Positions 52,731 through 64,000 of a DNA stretch of 64,000 nt are shown here, in pieces. Both the position numbers and the translations under genes were made by a program. The stretch lies in NCBI GenBank assembly GCA_000708835.1, contig DF237215.1, forward strand, positions 1-64,000, read 5' to 3'. The notes under the pieces were generated by a model. It was not told the origin of the DNA, searched no databases, and worked only from the letters and a program-made list of their open reading frames with translations. Position 1 is the first letter of the stretch. Each line of letters begins with the position of its first letter. The DNA is from Klebsormidium nitens. Taxonomy: Eukaryota > Streptophyta > Klebsormidiophyceae > Klebsormidiales > Klebsormidiaceae.

Positions 52731-55136
52731 TCAAAGAAGATCTGCCGCTTCGATTCCCGCAGCGTCGCCCGCTCCGCCGGAATCCGCCGCACCCTCGGCC
52801 GCGTCCAGCGGACGGGCATCCGGTTGCTTCGAGGCGAAAGCTCCGCCGACCTGCTTCGGCGCTCCGCCCAGCAGTTCCACGGCTTCTCTTTTCGCCGGAT
52901 CCGCTCTGCCTACCGAAAGTTCTCCGGTTGATCTGGGACTGGCCACAGAGAGCGTTTCCCCTTCCTTCGCGAAGCGTGGATCCGTCGCCTCTCTCTCAAG
53001 CTGGTGATGAAGCCCGCCCAGTAGTCTCGTGTCCCGTGCTCCACATTCGAAACCGGTCGCACGCTTGTCGCAGCTTTTGCTCGGGGGATTGATACCGCCC
53101 ACGGAATGCGGCTCCTTGTTGACCGGAAAAGCCGAATCGCCCCCTTTCTGCCCCGGAACTTCTAAACCGCCCATTGCCTTTTCCGGCGACACCACTTTCG
53201 GCCTCACACCTTCTGGGCTGGTCAGTTGTCTTTTCTCGCTCGCCTGTCCCTCTCTAGAACCGGGCGCACTTTGCGCCGACCGGGGCGACTCACCGCCCTC
53301 GTTTCCCTCTCCTTGGTCGCCCGGCTCCTCGGCCATAAAGATCTTCACCCAGTCGGGGGACTCTACCGGGCGTCCGCCTGAGCTCTCGTACTCGCATTCG
53401 GCCCTGAAAAGCTTTTCCCCGGTTACAGCGCCCGCCGCTCCTTTCTTTCCGTCGATCTCCGCCGTTTGAGCACGAGCAGTCTGCGTATTGTAGTTTGCCG
53501 TAGCTCCTTTCGCACCAGTTTTCGAAGCGTCAATCTCCGCCATTCGAGAACCGGTCGCCAACCCCGGTTGCAGAAAAACCTTGTCATGGCGAAGAATATC
53601 GTTCGGTAGCTCTAACCCCCGGGTCTTATCCATTTTCTTCTGTCCCGGGCCGACAAGGGAACTCTTGGAAGGAGGATCGAGCCCTGCTTCTTCAAGCCTG
53701 CCGAACCGGTTTCTCTGTAAATCGCCAGGCTTTTTCAGTGGCTTTCGGCTTCCACAGCCGCGCTTTCCAAAAGCCGCCAAGACCTTGTCACTGGAGCTTG
53801 AATCTTCGTCTTGCTTTTCTGACTCAAAACTCTTTCCTGCTCCTTTAGCGGCCGGAATTCTCCCCGCGCCTCCGGCAGGATCCCCCTTCCGCGTTGCTTT
53901 CCCTATACGCGGCGGCACCGCTCTCAGCGGAACTCGTCTCCTCACAGGCGGCTTCCCTTTCGCTCTCGAAGTGAGCCCGCCAACTCCGCTGCTCGCCACG
54001 TGTCGCTTCGTCATTCGACCCCTGTCTGCAGCCTTCGAAACGATCCTCGCGACGCCTTTTCCGCTCCTCCGCTCGCATCGTTTCTTCCCGACACATCTCC
54101 CCGCCTCATCATCGCTCTCTGTTTCACTGCTGACGTGCTTCACCGCCTGATCTTTCCGGTTCCGCTTCCGCTGCCTCTCATTGATCGGAACGTCTTCCTC
54201 TTCGCTGCTGCTCTCCACACTTTTTGCCTTCCACTCTTGTGACCCATCGTTTCGCTGCCTGCGGGCTCGCGCACCGCGGCCGCGCACGCACCCTGCATCC
54301 AATTCCGTCCGCTTGCCCTTCGATCCTTTATTCCGCTCACTTCCGTTCTGTTCCGTTCCATGCTTCTTTCGGACCGAAACCGAAGCTACGGCCGACGCGC
54401 CGTGCCCAGGACCCGCCCCTCCATCTTCGCTCGACTCCACCTTTTTTCGCTTCCATCCGGCGGCTCGCTCTTTCCGCTTCCGCTCCTTCCGGTTCCGCTC
54501 AGCACTCTGCATGTTCCGGGTCCGCTTTGACAAGCCGGGCCCGGCCCCTTCGTCTTCTTCGTCGTCCACAGCTTTTCTTTTCCACCGCTCCCCCTCGTTC
54601 CGGTCGTTCCGCTTCCGTGCCCTATGCAGCCCAGCGGAACGTTCCCCTTGCCCAGGTCCTTCCAGTTGCCTAGCTTTCCACTGGCCCGCCCGAATCTCAT
54701 CCTTCTTCTTTGCCGCCGTCTCCTTCTTAACCCGCTTCTTTACCCCCGCTTCTCCTTCGACTTCCGGCACAGGTTTGCTCAACCCAAGCACAAACTTGCC
54801 CACGTAATACAACACCCACTCCTCCCCGTTGATGCTGCACATCCCGCGCTCGTTGAAGTTGACCCGTTTCTTAACCCCCTTCTTAACCTCCTTTGTTTCA
54901 TCCAGCTTCACATACTCGTCTTCCTTCAACCGGTCAATCAGCTCGGGGTTCTTCACACAGAGGCAGTAGACCTCTTTTGGTCGCCCTTTTTTGCGCCCGT
55001 TGCACCAGTACCAGAACCCGACCCGTTTGCAGGCCTCGTCGACTGCCTTCTTGTCGTCGATATAAGTGCTCAGGATGTCGGTCTTGATAACTGACAGGGC
55101 CTTTGAGCGCCCGGGCTCTTGTACCGGGGGCCACAT
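52731..55136 (-). CDS. Large basic single-exon protein with an N-terminal domain, unrecognised
   Basis: An 801-codon frame from MWPPVQEPGRSKALSVIK (55136); an upstream Met at 55211 is possible. The first ~130 residues look globular: ALSVIKTDILSTYIDDKKAV, VGFWYWCNGRKKGRPKEVY, CLCVKNPELIDRLKEDEYVK, NERGMCSINGEEWVLYYVGK. The rest is long, disordered, and alternates basic and acidic patches. Three copies of a W-K-x-K-x-V-[DE]-[SD] unit (WKRKAVDDEEDEGAGPG, WKRKKVESSEDGGAGPG, WKAKSVESSSEEED) are separated by Arg/Lys-rich linkers that resemble nuclear localisation signals. Ser-Glu runs fit casein kinase 2 sites. A chromatin or nucleolar protein is a reasonable guess only. It has no introns over 2.4 kb, unlike most neighbours. 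Confidence 0.75.
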   Translation of the reverse strand: MWPPVQEPGRSKALSVIKTDILSTYIDDKKAVDEACKRVGFWYWCNGRKKGRPKEVYCLCVKNPELIDRLKEDEYVKLDETKEVKKGVKKRVNFNERGMCSINGEEWVLYYVGKFVLGLSKPVPEVEGEAGVKKRVKKETAAKKKDEIRAGQWKARQLEGPGQGERSAGLHRARKRNDRNEGERWKRKAVDDEEDEGAGPGLSKRTRNMQSAERNRKERKRKERAAGWKRKKVESSEDGGAGPGHGASAVASVSVRKKHGTEQNGSERNKGSKGKRTELDAGCVRGRGARARRQRNDGSQEWKAKSVESSSEEEDVPINERQRKRNRKDQAVKHVSSETESDDEAGRCVGKKRCERRSGKGVARIVSKAADRGRMTKRHVASSGVGGLTSRAKGKPPVRRRVPLRAVPPRIGKATRKGDPAGGAGRIPAAKGAGKSFESEKQDEDSSSSDKVLAAFGKRGCGSRKPLKKPGDLQRNRFGRLEEAGLDPPSKSSLVGPGQKKMDKTRGLELPNDILRHDKVFLQPGLATGSRMAEIDASKTGAKGATANYNTQTARAQTAEIDGKKGAAGAVTGEKLFRAECEYESSGGRPVESPDWVKIFMAEEPGDQGEGNEGGESPRSAQSAPGSREGQASEKRQLTSPEGVRPKVVSPEKAMGGLEVPGQKGGDSAFPVNKEPHSVGGINPPSKSCDKRATGFECGARDTRLLGGLHHQLEREATDPRFAKEGETLSVASPRSTGELSVGRADPAKREAVELLGGAPKQVGGAFASKQPDARPLDAAEGAADSGGAGDAAGIEAADLL

Positions 55137-57813
55137 GCTGCAAGAAAATCTTGACAGGTTACTTGGCGGTTTTTGGAGAGTCTGGCTGATGGAGAGTCTG
55201 GCATTAGCCATGCCTTATATGTTCTTTCTAATTACGCTTTTTCTTTGCGGAAAGGAGAAGTCCAGAGGCGTGTGTCTAGTGACACACATTAGTCGGAATG
55301 CTTTTCGGGGACAGTATTTGGGAGTGTCAACAAGGGGAGACAGGTTCACTAACCCCGTGCTTGCCATGAGTTTGGAGGACAAATTACGTCGAAGCAAGAG
55401 GGCCCGGGGATGAAAGCTACGACCAAGGACGTGCAAGTAACTGAAACAAGTTCGTGGGACTAATTTTCCCCCGAGCTCACGGAAGAGAGGTTTGGTGAAA
55501 GTTGTCCTGTTATCTCATACCAGACTCTCAACTCTCGCTGAGCTTCAGTTTGTTTGATTGCGAATAACGAGAGTCGAGAGTTTTGAACTTCGCCAACAAA
55601 GAGCTAGGCACCTTTCCTAAAGCTATAACCAAAGCAAGGACGGCAAACTTCAGAATAACTTCTAAAGGTATTAAACCACTGCATGCGAAGTTCCTTCTCT
55701 TGGTGGGTGGGACACACCAAGAACCTCACTCCCACGAGTCTGCACTCTCCGGAAGTTGTGATGTCAAGAGCTTCTTGACGCGCAACATTTTGACGCTGTT
55801 TTGAGTCAATAGAATTTTAGAAACAATAACTTTCCGCCCATGAAAATAGCTGGCATGCAAGTTCAGATTACCAACCTTCTCAGAATAATCGCCGACCGTC
55901 GTTAGCACAGGGCATCAGAAGAAGGGTCCAACAGCAGCGTTGTAGCGACCCAGCTCTCCCTTTCAGCTGCCCCTTTTCTGCTGTCCGGGAACTAAGCTCC
56001 GTCGTCTTCTGAAAGAGAACTTGCTGTTGATTTCCTCGCGACGCCCATGTAGCGCGCGGTCCGATTCGCCCAGGAGACATCTGTTCGGTAGATGCTTTAA
56101 GAGAATGGGAACATCAGAGCTAGAATATGGTGTCGTAGCCCTTGTCGAAGAGACGCTTCGGCAGGCAGATGGATCTGATGGATGCCTTCAATCTTGAGAC
56201 GTCCCATCTCACCGGTCTGTGCAGTAAAGACTACAGGGTTGAGATTCTTTGCTACAGCTTGAATAAGAACGGCCTGGTTAAATGACCGTGACAGCTGCAC
56301 ATGCTACTTCGTCAGTTGATGTCGACAGCTCATGAGATCAAATCTTGCTGGGGCCAAGCAGGGCATGCGGGTTGGCACTGAGCAACGCAGCTCGACTCTA
56401 GACTTGATCGGGCGACCACTTCAAGTTCTAACGAACTGACCGTGCTAGTCAGCTTCCGGCCGGACAATCCGCGGACGCCCGCTGTCGCTCACTGCACTTC
56501 AGGCGAACGACCAGGGACTTTCGTGCTGACAATCGACCTCGTGAAAATGTGGAAGCGCTCGCGCGCGCGCCCGGCGGCCCCGGGCGCCGTACGTTCCCGA
56601 GCAAGCGGCCAATGGCGGAACGCCGGAGCCGGAACGCGGCGACTGTATGCCACCGGCAGAGGAAGCAGCCAAAGTGTGGGCCATCCCGAGCGCTCAAAGG
56701 TCCCGAGCTCACTGAGTGGGCGCTAACACTACGGAAACGAAAGACCGAGTGAGAGTAGAAGCTATTCATAACTTATTCGAATCTAGCCGAGTCACTGCGA
56801 TCCGCTTCCGATCATATGATGCATGCGTCAAGCTTGCCCTTCACCCTTGCACACCTGAACTCAGCATGAGGTATGCTCTCCAATTTCTACGTCTTGAGCT
56901 GCCAAGGCGCCCAGTAATCTCGGGATGGAGCCTTCACATATAGCTGAACGTGCTGACGTACAGTGAGATACGGACCCGCAAAACGTTGACTTGCTGGCAA
57001 CCACTTAACCTCCTTATAGAAGCTGGATGAAAGCGTACTAAATTTGATGGCATGAACAGAGCTAGCGGAAGGACGGTAAAAGCGTAAGCTAGTATAGCCT
57101 GGTTGGCTTGAATGGTCAGTTCGCGTAGCTTCCACGAGGCTACTTGACGTCGAAGCCTAATCTGCCACTCACAAAGGCGTCTGAAAGATCCGGTTACTCG
57201 TACTGGAACTCAGCTCATGACCTGAATTGTAGACCCTGTTCCTCGATTTGACGGCAAACTTCGCAAACACCCAATCCGAAAGACTATCAAGATGCAATCT
57301 CACTATGCTCAACAGCTTATGCTTGGTCCGTTAATGCTATTTCGCTTTTGCTTATACCTATGCTATAAAGCATTGCGTCCAGATGCTCTTGCAAAACCTC
57401 ACATCAGAAAGGGGCCTTAACTCTGACGGGCCTACGAAGCTACCCGTGTATCGATTCACAGACACTTTGATTTTACAGCAGTCCAGCTTCTTATTATCAT
57501 TTTTCTTCGGACTCTGGCAGCCCAAACGTCTAACCAACAAGTCTAGCAGACTCAGCGCTCCACACAGCATGTACACCGAAACGAAACCTTATCGAACCTT
57601 TGCAACTAAAATCTCCTAATCTAGTTCTCCAAATCTCAACTTCGCAACGAGCGCTTATGCGCTCGCTTGGCCGCCCGGTGCCTTGTCCAGTCTCCTCAAA
57701 CTAGCTTCTTTCGTTAACCCAATTTGCAAACCCACATTTATGATTTCAGAGTCACGTTTCAATCCAGTTCCCCAACTCGGTGTCTCGTCACACCCATGTC
57801 CTTAACCCGGTAT
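55137..57813. other. Intergenic; one hairpin and a GC-rich island
   Basis: The 2.7 kb between the basic protein and the 3' end of the monooxygenase hold no assembled gene. An imperfect inverted repeat lies at 55523-55582 (listed). A GC-rich island at about 56440-56750 is open in several frames on both strands, so its ORFs cannot be told apart from composition effects. Confidence 0.4.
55523..55582. repeat. 15-bp imperfect inverted repeat, 30-bp loop
   Basis: The arms GACTCTCAACTCTCG (55523-55537) and CGAGAGTCGAGAGTT (55568-55582) pair at 13 of 15 positions. The stem is rich in CT/AG, and each arm is itself a near duplication of CTCTC(A/G)A. Possible foldback or terminator-like structure; function unknown. 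Confidence 0.5.
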
Positions 57814-60800
57814 CTAACCCAACTCCTCAACCAGTCTCTGCAAACCCGCCGGCGGCTTGAAGAACCGGCTGTTCGGATCGCCGACCGGGTTGTTCGGGTA
57901 GGTTCTCAACCAGCTCGCAAACTCCATAAACCGGTCGACTCGCTGCTCCCGGGTGAAGCCCCGGATTTCCGGCGGAACCGTCTCCTCCGGCGGCAGGCCG
58001 CTGCCCTCCAAAGCCATCGCCTGGACCGTTTCGCACCGGTGCTTGCGAAGTAGCTCGTACCTACACCGGCATTACGCAGTTGTCTAGGACTCGCTTTTGA
58101 CAGAATGACGACTGACTTTGACGTACGTAGATTTTCAGCTTTGTGTTTCGCACAATTGTCGAGTTTGGTGGGCACTTCAGTTCCGTTGTTCATCGATAAC
58201 CTGGAATGGATGAGCGCAGGATTCGCTGGGCTTCGACCAAAGGGAAGACGAATAACGGACAGAAACTATTCAGACGGTCTTCTCATGCATCGTATTCGCA
58301 ATAGGTCCGTTCCCCAGAAGACTTTTGACTTTGCGAGGACCTGATTCCATCATAAGTTTGGCGTATCCCAGGCCTCCATTCACTTCTCAAATAGCGAAGG
58401 AAGCTCCTTTGACTCAGGACGGACAGACGGCCGGTTCGACAACGTCTGCAGACCATCCCGTCGAAGAGAGGATGGTTGCGCGGGCTCAAAAGCGAAGCGG
58501 GAGAAGATTGCCCCGTCTGACATTCGTAAGGGGGGGGCGGGGCGGACACCATGGGAAAACGGACCCCAAAAGTGGGACCGAATTATGAATGGCCCGGCAG
58601 CAGTTGTTCAAACACCGTGTCTTTCCGGCGTGAGGCTTCACTGCCACACCCTTCAGGCGCACGAGTTCAGTCCGCTGACGTCACCTTTGGAGCGCCCGTC
58701 GCACGGCGCCGCGCTCGAGCGCGCGCGGCCCCTGGGCAACTAGAGCGAGGCACAGCTGGTGCGCGTCCTCGAACGCCTGCCGGGCGCCTTCCCCGGGGCC
58801 GGGGTGCATCGCGTGTGCGGCTGCAACAAAAGTAGTCGGTAGATTCATTCCGGGTGCTATTTGAGAATCTATAAATGGGACTCGACTACCCGAGCAGGTC
58901 GTCTTGAAAGTGGGCGTTGGACATCAAGGTGACCCACGTGGCTGTTGCGGCGTCCTCAACGCGTGGAGAGTTACTTTCGTCGTCGCTGCTAATATTTAGC
59001 TCGTGTGAATCCGGCGACGTGCATTCCATTCTCACCGGTCGCTTCTGCGGATGCATCCGCTGATCGACGCCCTCTTTAACGGCTTGAAATAGCAGAGTTT
59101 GCAATTGCACAAAAAGGGGTCGCTGAATCATCCCTGAGGCGAAAAACCCCGCCAGATGAATGTGGAGTTCCGATCCGTAGACTTAAACGAGTTGGACATT
59201 TTCCTGGTTTGAGTCAAGCGGATCAATCACTATGACGTTTGAAGCCTCTTTCAAAACTAGTTTAGGTGCTTTTTCAGCCCGGGAACTCCACCGATTATCC
59301 AGGTGTGTAGTAGAAGTACAAGTGATTAGAGCGTTGAGAGCAGAATAAGCTCACCGTCTCCAAGGAGGACCACTCGGCTGTCCGCGTCGAGCCACGTGTC
59401 AATCGGTCCGTTCGCCATCAGCCGGCGCTCGAAGATGTCCGCCTCCGCCGTCGATTCGATGGCGGATCGGACGGCATTGTAACTACATTGGTACAGAACA
59501 AAGGGGCTTCTAAACTGGTTGTTGAAATTTTAGATTAGGTTGCGGACTCTCGGTAGAAAGACAGGTCTCATTCCAGGACTTTGCTAGGCGCTGTCAGGAT
59601 CGGAGGGTGGACAGATTGACTATCGACGATAAGTGGCCCATCCTTCAGAACAGAAATTCTCTGCGAACGACCTCGGCGCGACGAAAAGCGCACTGCTTTG
59701 CAGGTCGAGTGGCGACGTCAGCCAGGCAGTGTACTCAACCCCAAAAGTGCAGGATTGTGAGTTGCTGCTCGCAAGTCCCTCTAACTACAGTTGTGTGCTG
59801 GACACTCGCCACCGTCACCTCCGGCCAAAATCCTCGTTTACTTGTCTTTAATCCATCCGATCAGCAAGAACTGGCCAATCGGACGGCCTAAGATAGTGTG
59901 TTCGGCAGTTCCCGCAGCTTTTGAGGGTGCAAGTTTTCCGCAAACAGCTGTAACTAGTAGCACCTTGTCAGTCGCTTATGCACGAACATTACTCTGCCCA
60001 ACTACAAGTCATGGAAGGTCACTCACGCCTTTCCCAGTCCCTCGAGATGCTCCAGCGCTCTCTGTTTTGCGCCCGGTTTCCCGAGGCCCCCCCACTTCGG
60101 TCCGAGGGCGTCCGCGAGTCGGCCGTCCGTATCCCGCACGCGGACCTGCCAGAAACTCCAGCCGTGGCCTGGAGAAAACCGGGTCAGGTTAAGTATGAAC
60201 CGGACAGGTTAAGTCAAGCAAGCCAAACCCACGTTTCAAAAAGGGCGTTGTGAGACGACTCCGCTTTTGGCGACTTCAAAGCCCTTGTAGACCTGTCTTG
60301 GTCGCCAAACCCCTATTACGACAACCGTCAGATGGCGACATCGAGGCCGAAGTGCCGCATAGCATCTGCGCATACGTGGTTCGACCCATCTCGAGACTGG
60401 ACAGACTAAGTCCAATTTACCCAACAACCCAAAACAGAAACGATCAAAAGCTTGCTCTATAGAAGAGAGCGTTGCGCAAGAAAGCCGATGCTTACCTGCG
60501 TCCGCCTTGAAGGTGATGAGCCCCGTGACGTCATCTTCCGTCCGGTGCAGGGTGTCCTTCTCGAGGCCCGGAATGAACTCCGTCGGAACGACGGCGTTCC
60601 AGTTCAGGTGGTGCACGTACCGCGGGGCGTCGCCTGCAGACAACACAATGGAATCATACGCCAGATGAATCGACCCGCGCCGCACAATAAGCTCAGGTCC
60701 GCGATATAATTCTCATTGCGCAGTACGCATCATTCCGCCGTTCCGGTCAATCAGCGGGTTGAAGGTCCTCTTAAGCGAATACGGTTTTAAAGACGTGCGC

Positions 60801-63800
60801 TGCTGAATGGTCATCGTCATCTCATGTCAGAAAGAAATTCTGAAGTCGGCTTCATCCGAATTGACTTTCTGACAGTAGCTCGCAGAAAGAGCGACCAGCG
60901 TTTCCAACGTTCATTCTGTTGATTGATCCACGACCTCAACCCTACTTCTCTTTCCGAAGGTTCCTTTGCCGAAAATAGTCGCCACGAAGTGAAGTGATCG
61001 AATGGTCAATATAGCATGTCAAATTGCTGGTCAAGAAGCACCAGTAACGAATACACCTTTTCATTTGTGAGATGTCGGATAGTTGGTGCATACCTGCCAT
61101 GATCTTCAACAAGGCAAGTGGGCTCCATCGAAAGCTTCTTGTGCTTTTGATTTCGAGGCGCTATCTTATGCCGAAATGTCCAACAAACTTGAAGCAGAGA
61201 TCTCGAGCTTGTTAAACCACTTTCAGAGCATAGGCTTTTATCTTGTCGACAAGTCGAACCGATGATGATACCTCGACTCCGTTGGACACTTCGACAGAGC
61301 CTCGAACTTCCTAATATAGACACTTCGAGTTGATACTGATACCTCGAGTTTGTTGAAGGTTTGACAGAGCATAGGACTTCCTGATTTCAAATCGTTATCT
61401 CCGAGGGCATCTTTAACTTCCACGACGATCGAAACCTTCACTATGCATAGGGTTATGAGCCGCTGACCAGCCATGATCCGCCGGACGGCGGACCGGATTC
61501 CGTCCGCACCGACCAGAAGCTTCGCTCGGACCGTCCGCTGTCCGCACGCCGCCTGCTCGTTGCGGTGCGTGTAGTGATGCTCGCCTGACGAACCCACCAG
61601 GTCGAACGTGACGTCAACGCCGTCCTGCCAGAAAGAGTCCCGATAAGAACGCGCCTCCCCTTTCTAGTTTCATTTTCTTTCATCTGCCGGAGTGTTTCCC
61701 TCTTCTTTTCTCCCAAGCCTGATCCTCACGGAATGTTGGTGAAGCATTCAGCAATCGTGGCTCATGAGGGAAGAGAACGGACAAACCAAAGACTTCTGCA
61801 ACATTGGGAAGTTGCTTGTCAGATTGAGAGTGGCCCAGCTTGAGTGAGTCCTTCGAAAGCAGCTGCTTGATCCTCAGCATCACATTCAACGCTTGTCAGC
61901 ATCTGTGTTCGCCGTCTTTACCGCTTAAACTGGCAGTTCAAAGCTTCGCCACTTGCACACAAACCACAAAAAGCCCCGCAGCTTTTAGCATCTTTGATCC
62001 AGGTAAACATATATAATCAATAGAACGCCCTTCTTCGTCGCCAGCCCGCCACAGAGTGAAAACGCGCAATCTCCTGAGCATCTTGTTTCTGCAAGTACTT
62101 CTGGAGGGAATCCTAAAACCCTAAAAGCTCAAGCGTGGCAAAGGCCTCGAACTGCATGTCATAAGGTCTCAAAGACACGTCCTTGTGACTTGTAATGACG
62201 CAGAACATATCCCAAACTCATGGGCTCTTTGGCTCTTATACCCTCATAAGCGCTCACCTACACGGGCTCATAAGTGCTCAGCCTATGGCCGCAGCCCAGG
62301 CCCATATATCCTCGTAAGCAACCCCTGTACGACCTCATAACCGCTCAGCTTATGGCCGCAGCGCAGGCCCATATATTCCCATAAGCGCTCACCTGCACGG
62401 CCTCATAAGCACTCAGCCTGTGGCCGCAGTGCACACGCTCAGGGGGCACCAGTTTCGCCAGCACGTTCTGGACGCTTTGCCAGCGGATGACTGTAATCCC
62501 CATCTTGATGTTCTTCTTCTCCACCTCTTTTCCGTCTTGCAACCGGTAGGAGAGCCATTCCTTTGAGACGCTCCCCTCCTCCCGGACCGCCCGCTCTAAC
62601 CCGGGTTTGAGACCGTCCAGAGCAGTGTTTGCTGCAGTGGGATAAGATGTTGCGGTTGGCTAAGCTGTGGGTTAAAGATTAGCCTGATGTTAGGGTCACC
62701 TGGCCCTTCACAGCGTCCAGGGAAAAACCTAGGTCGGCAATTTCAATCTAGGCTAGATAGCGCAAACGCTGTACGATAATTAAAGGCTAGGTTTGAATTT
62801 CAAAGTGTTGGACTCAGCACACCTTAGCTAAGACATTTGCGCAGAATAGGCTCCAGAAAACAATTGCTAAAAATCTTTGGCGTAGAGCTTAGGTAAGTGT
62901 CTGTCCAGCAGAGCCACTCTGATTTGAGCAAGTTGCCCAGCAGGTCTGCTTTGTAGGATACCTTTGCAGAGACAAGTAAAAGCAACTCCTATGATTCAAT
63001 GAGCTGAAAGTAAGGAAGACCTTGTATCTGATGTACTTGATAGAGACCTCTGACCTTCAAGCAATACCCTGAGATGTAGAACATCCACACCTGACTATGT
63101 TTGTTTGACCCTGATTCACCAATTTCAATTGGGACATGAGCGTACTAAGGTCATGCTCCAAGACTAAAAAGCCATAAAAGGACAGAGGACTTGATCAAAG
63201 CAAAAGCATAACGGGACGTCCAAAGTGATGCACTGGTTCGCCCAACGTGGAGACAGATGTGAGTAAAGGGGTGCTGAAGGCCCAGATAGAGCAGCTCGTT
63301 ACGAGTTTCCGCGCCAGCTCGTGGAGGTCACACCAAGCCACTGCCACAGAAGTGTGCGTCTAAGAGTCATGAGAGGAGCTGAGGCGTGCAGCGTGTAGGA
63401 AACAATAGGTGCCAGGTGCGAATTGCAGAAGTTCCAAGGACAATTAAGCATCATTGATAGACATGGTCTGCTTGTGACCTGGTGCAACTTAACGTCTTGA
63501 CAGTCTGCCAGACGTTCGCCGGCATGACAGCCTGGCAGTAAAAGCACCTCAAATGCGACAGGACCAGCTCTGAATACAGAGGGTCCAATAAAGAGGGTCC
63601 AAGTGAAGCAGTAAATGACATGGAGACGCCCTCATGAGGATGACCATAGCATGTCTCCCACGAAAGACAAGGCCCATCCATCAGACGCCCAAACAAACTC
63701 TCGAGGGACAGGGGCTGTAGCTATTGTAGCTGATCAGTGAACCTCTCCATATCATGGGGCCAGTATTAGCAACACCCAAAGCAGCACGTCCTTGACACCA

Positions 63801-64000
63801 AACAGATAACAGCCATAGGCACATGCCTGCCAACGCACCATTGGCTGTGATGCCTATGATCGTTCCCGAACCCGTCCTGAGCTCCTGAGCCGCCTCAAAG
63901 ACGTGCACATCGAAGCCCCGCTCCAACAGGCCCACCGCCAAAGCGAGCCCACCCAATCCCCCCCCTGCAATTGCAATCCCAACCTCAGCAGGGGGTGGGG
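57814..64000 (-). CDS. FAD-dependent monooxygenase (start beyond right edge)
   Basis: Flavoprotein aromatic-hydroxylase type (PF01494-like; relatives include salicylate hydroxylase and zeaxanthin epoxidase). Eight exons join in phase: 63827 to beyond 64000, 62393-62631, 61468-61624, 60496-60633, 60027-60168, 59355-59482, 58685-58820 and 57814-58060, about 453 codons in the window. Diagnostic motifs: dinucleotide-binding IAIAGGGLGGLALAVGLLE with VFEAAQELR, the conserved LLVGADGIRSAVR, and the second FAD motif spread over two exons (VVLLGDG then AAHAMHPGPGEGARQAFEDA). The product should hydroxylate or epoxidise a small molecule with NAD(P)H and O2; the substrate cannot be told. Exon 1 ends at a probable GC donor (AG|GCATGT). 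Any transit peptide would lie off the right edge. Introns contain tandem arrays (62242-62430, 61194-61381). Confidence 0.9.
60180..60224. repeat. 20-bp duplication near monooxygenase exon 5 acceptor
   Basis: The segment ACCGGGTCAGGTTAAG is repeated as ACCGGACAGGTTAAG immediately upstream (gene sense) of the acceptor at 60168. This is a small version of the junction-duplication pattern. Confidence 0.5.
61194..61381. repeat. Three ~70-bp tandem copies in monooxygenase intron
   Basis: Copies near 61194, 61264 and 61336 share GATACCTCGAGTTTGTT-like and GACAGAGCATAGGACTTC-like blocks. They lie in the intron between exons 60496-60633 and 61468-61624. Unlike the other arrays in the window I could not match them to an exon edge. 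Confidence 0.7.
62242..62430 (-). repeat. 68-bp tandem array copying monooxygenase exon 2 donor edge
   Basis: The real exon end and donor (62379-62430; coding HRLSAYEAVQ then GTGAGC) is followed in the intron by two more copies at 62311-62378 and 62242-62310. Shared blocks are CTCAGC(C/T)TATGGCCGCAG and GGCCCATATAT. The farthest copy still has a GCTCACCT donor equivalent. The nearer one has lost it. Confidence 0.88.

Noticed and set aside
53581-54807. Plus ORFs of 150-208 codons rich in Pro, Ser and Arg
   Set aside because: Antisense shadows of the 801-codon basic protein on the minus strand.
56440-56750. GC-rich ORFs on both strands
   Set aside because: Open in several frames because of composition; no splice context or recognisable motif.

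Overview
The window is nuclear DNA of an intron-rich eukaryote, most likely a streptophyte green alga. A Klebsormidium-like organism is my best guess; no search was possible. Reasons: many small exons with GT-AG junctions, moderate GC, a plant-type MST/Hippo kinase (SIK1-like), a KCC-type cation-chloride cotransporter, and a long F-box/LRR protein. There are no operons, ribosome sites, tRNA, rRNA or CRISPR arrays that I can support. Multi-exon genes were rebuilt by hand from splice sites and reading phase; exon coordinates are in each entry.

Layout. 1-6971 (minus): cation-chloride cotransporter, C-terminal part beyond the left edge. 7-15 kb: mostly non-coding, with two clear exons of an unrecognised minus-strand gene (11795-12377) and some orphan ORFs. 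15405-20574 (plus): Aurora-like Ser/Thr kinase, 8 exons. 22642-23681 (plus): small secreted protein. 23919-25734 (minus): unknown protein with an 18-bp microexon. 26727-29470 (plus): coiled-coil protein. 30333-32667 (minus): single-exon F-box/LRR protein broken by one frameshift. 32940-34086 (plus): membrane protein with one frameshift and one in-frame stop. 35487-36083 (minus): non-LTR retrotransposon fragment. 36716-44369 (minus): complete SIK1-like STE20/MST kinase, 14 exons, 639 aa. 44563-46014 (minus): basic, His/Gln-rich nuclear-type protein. 46954-51608 (plus): long coiled-coil and disordered protein with a frameshift. 52731-55136 (minus): large basic single-exon protein. 57814 to the right edge (minus): FAD-dependent monooxygenase, 8 exons, N-terminus cut by the window.

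The most unusual signal is not a gene. In at least six introns of three genes (cotransporter, Aurora-like kinase, FAD monooxygenase), the intron next to a splice junction holds two to five tandem, decaying copies of that same junction: exon edge plus splice site plus adjacent intron. Units are about 50-200 bp. The copies carry stops and frameshifts, so they look like pseudo-exon edges rather than alternative exons. This suggests that introns here grow, or splice sites drift, by tandem duplication across exon-intron borders. Four GC-AG introns, and four reading-frame lesions in otherwise coherent long ORFs, also stand out.
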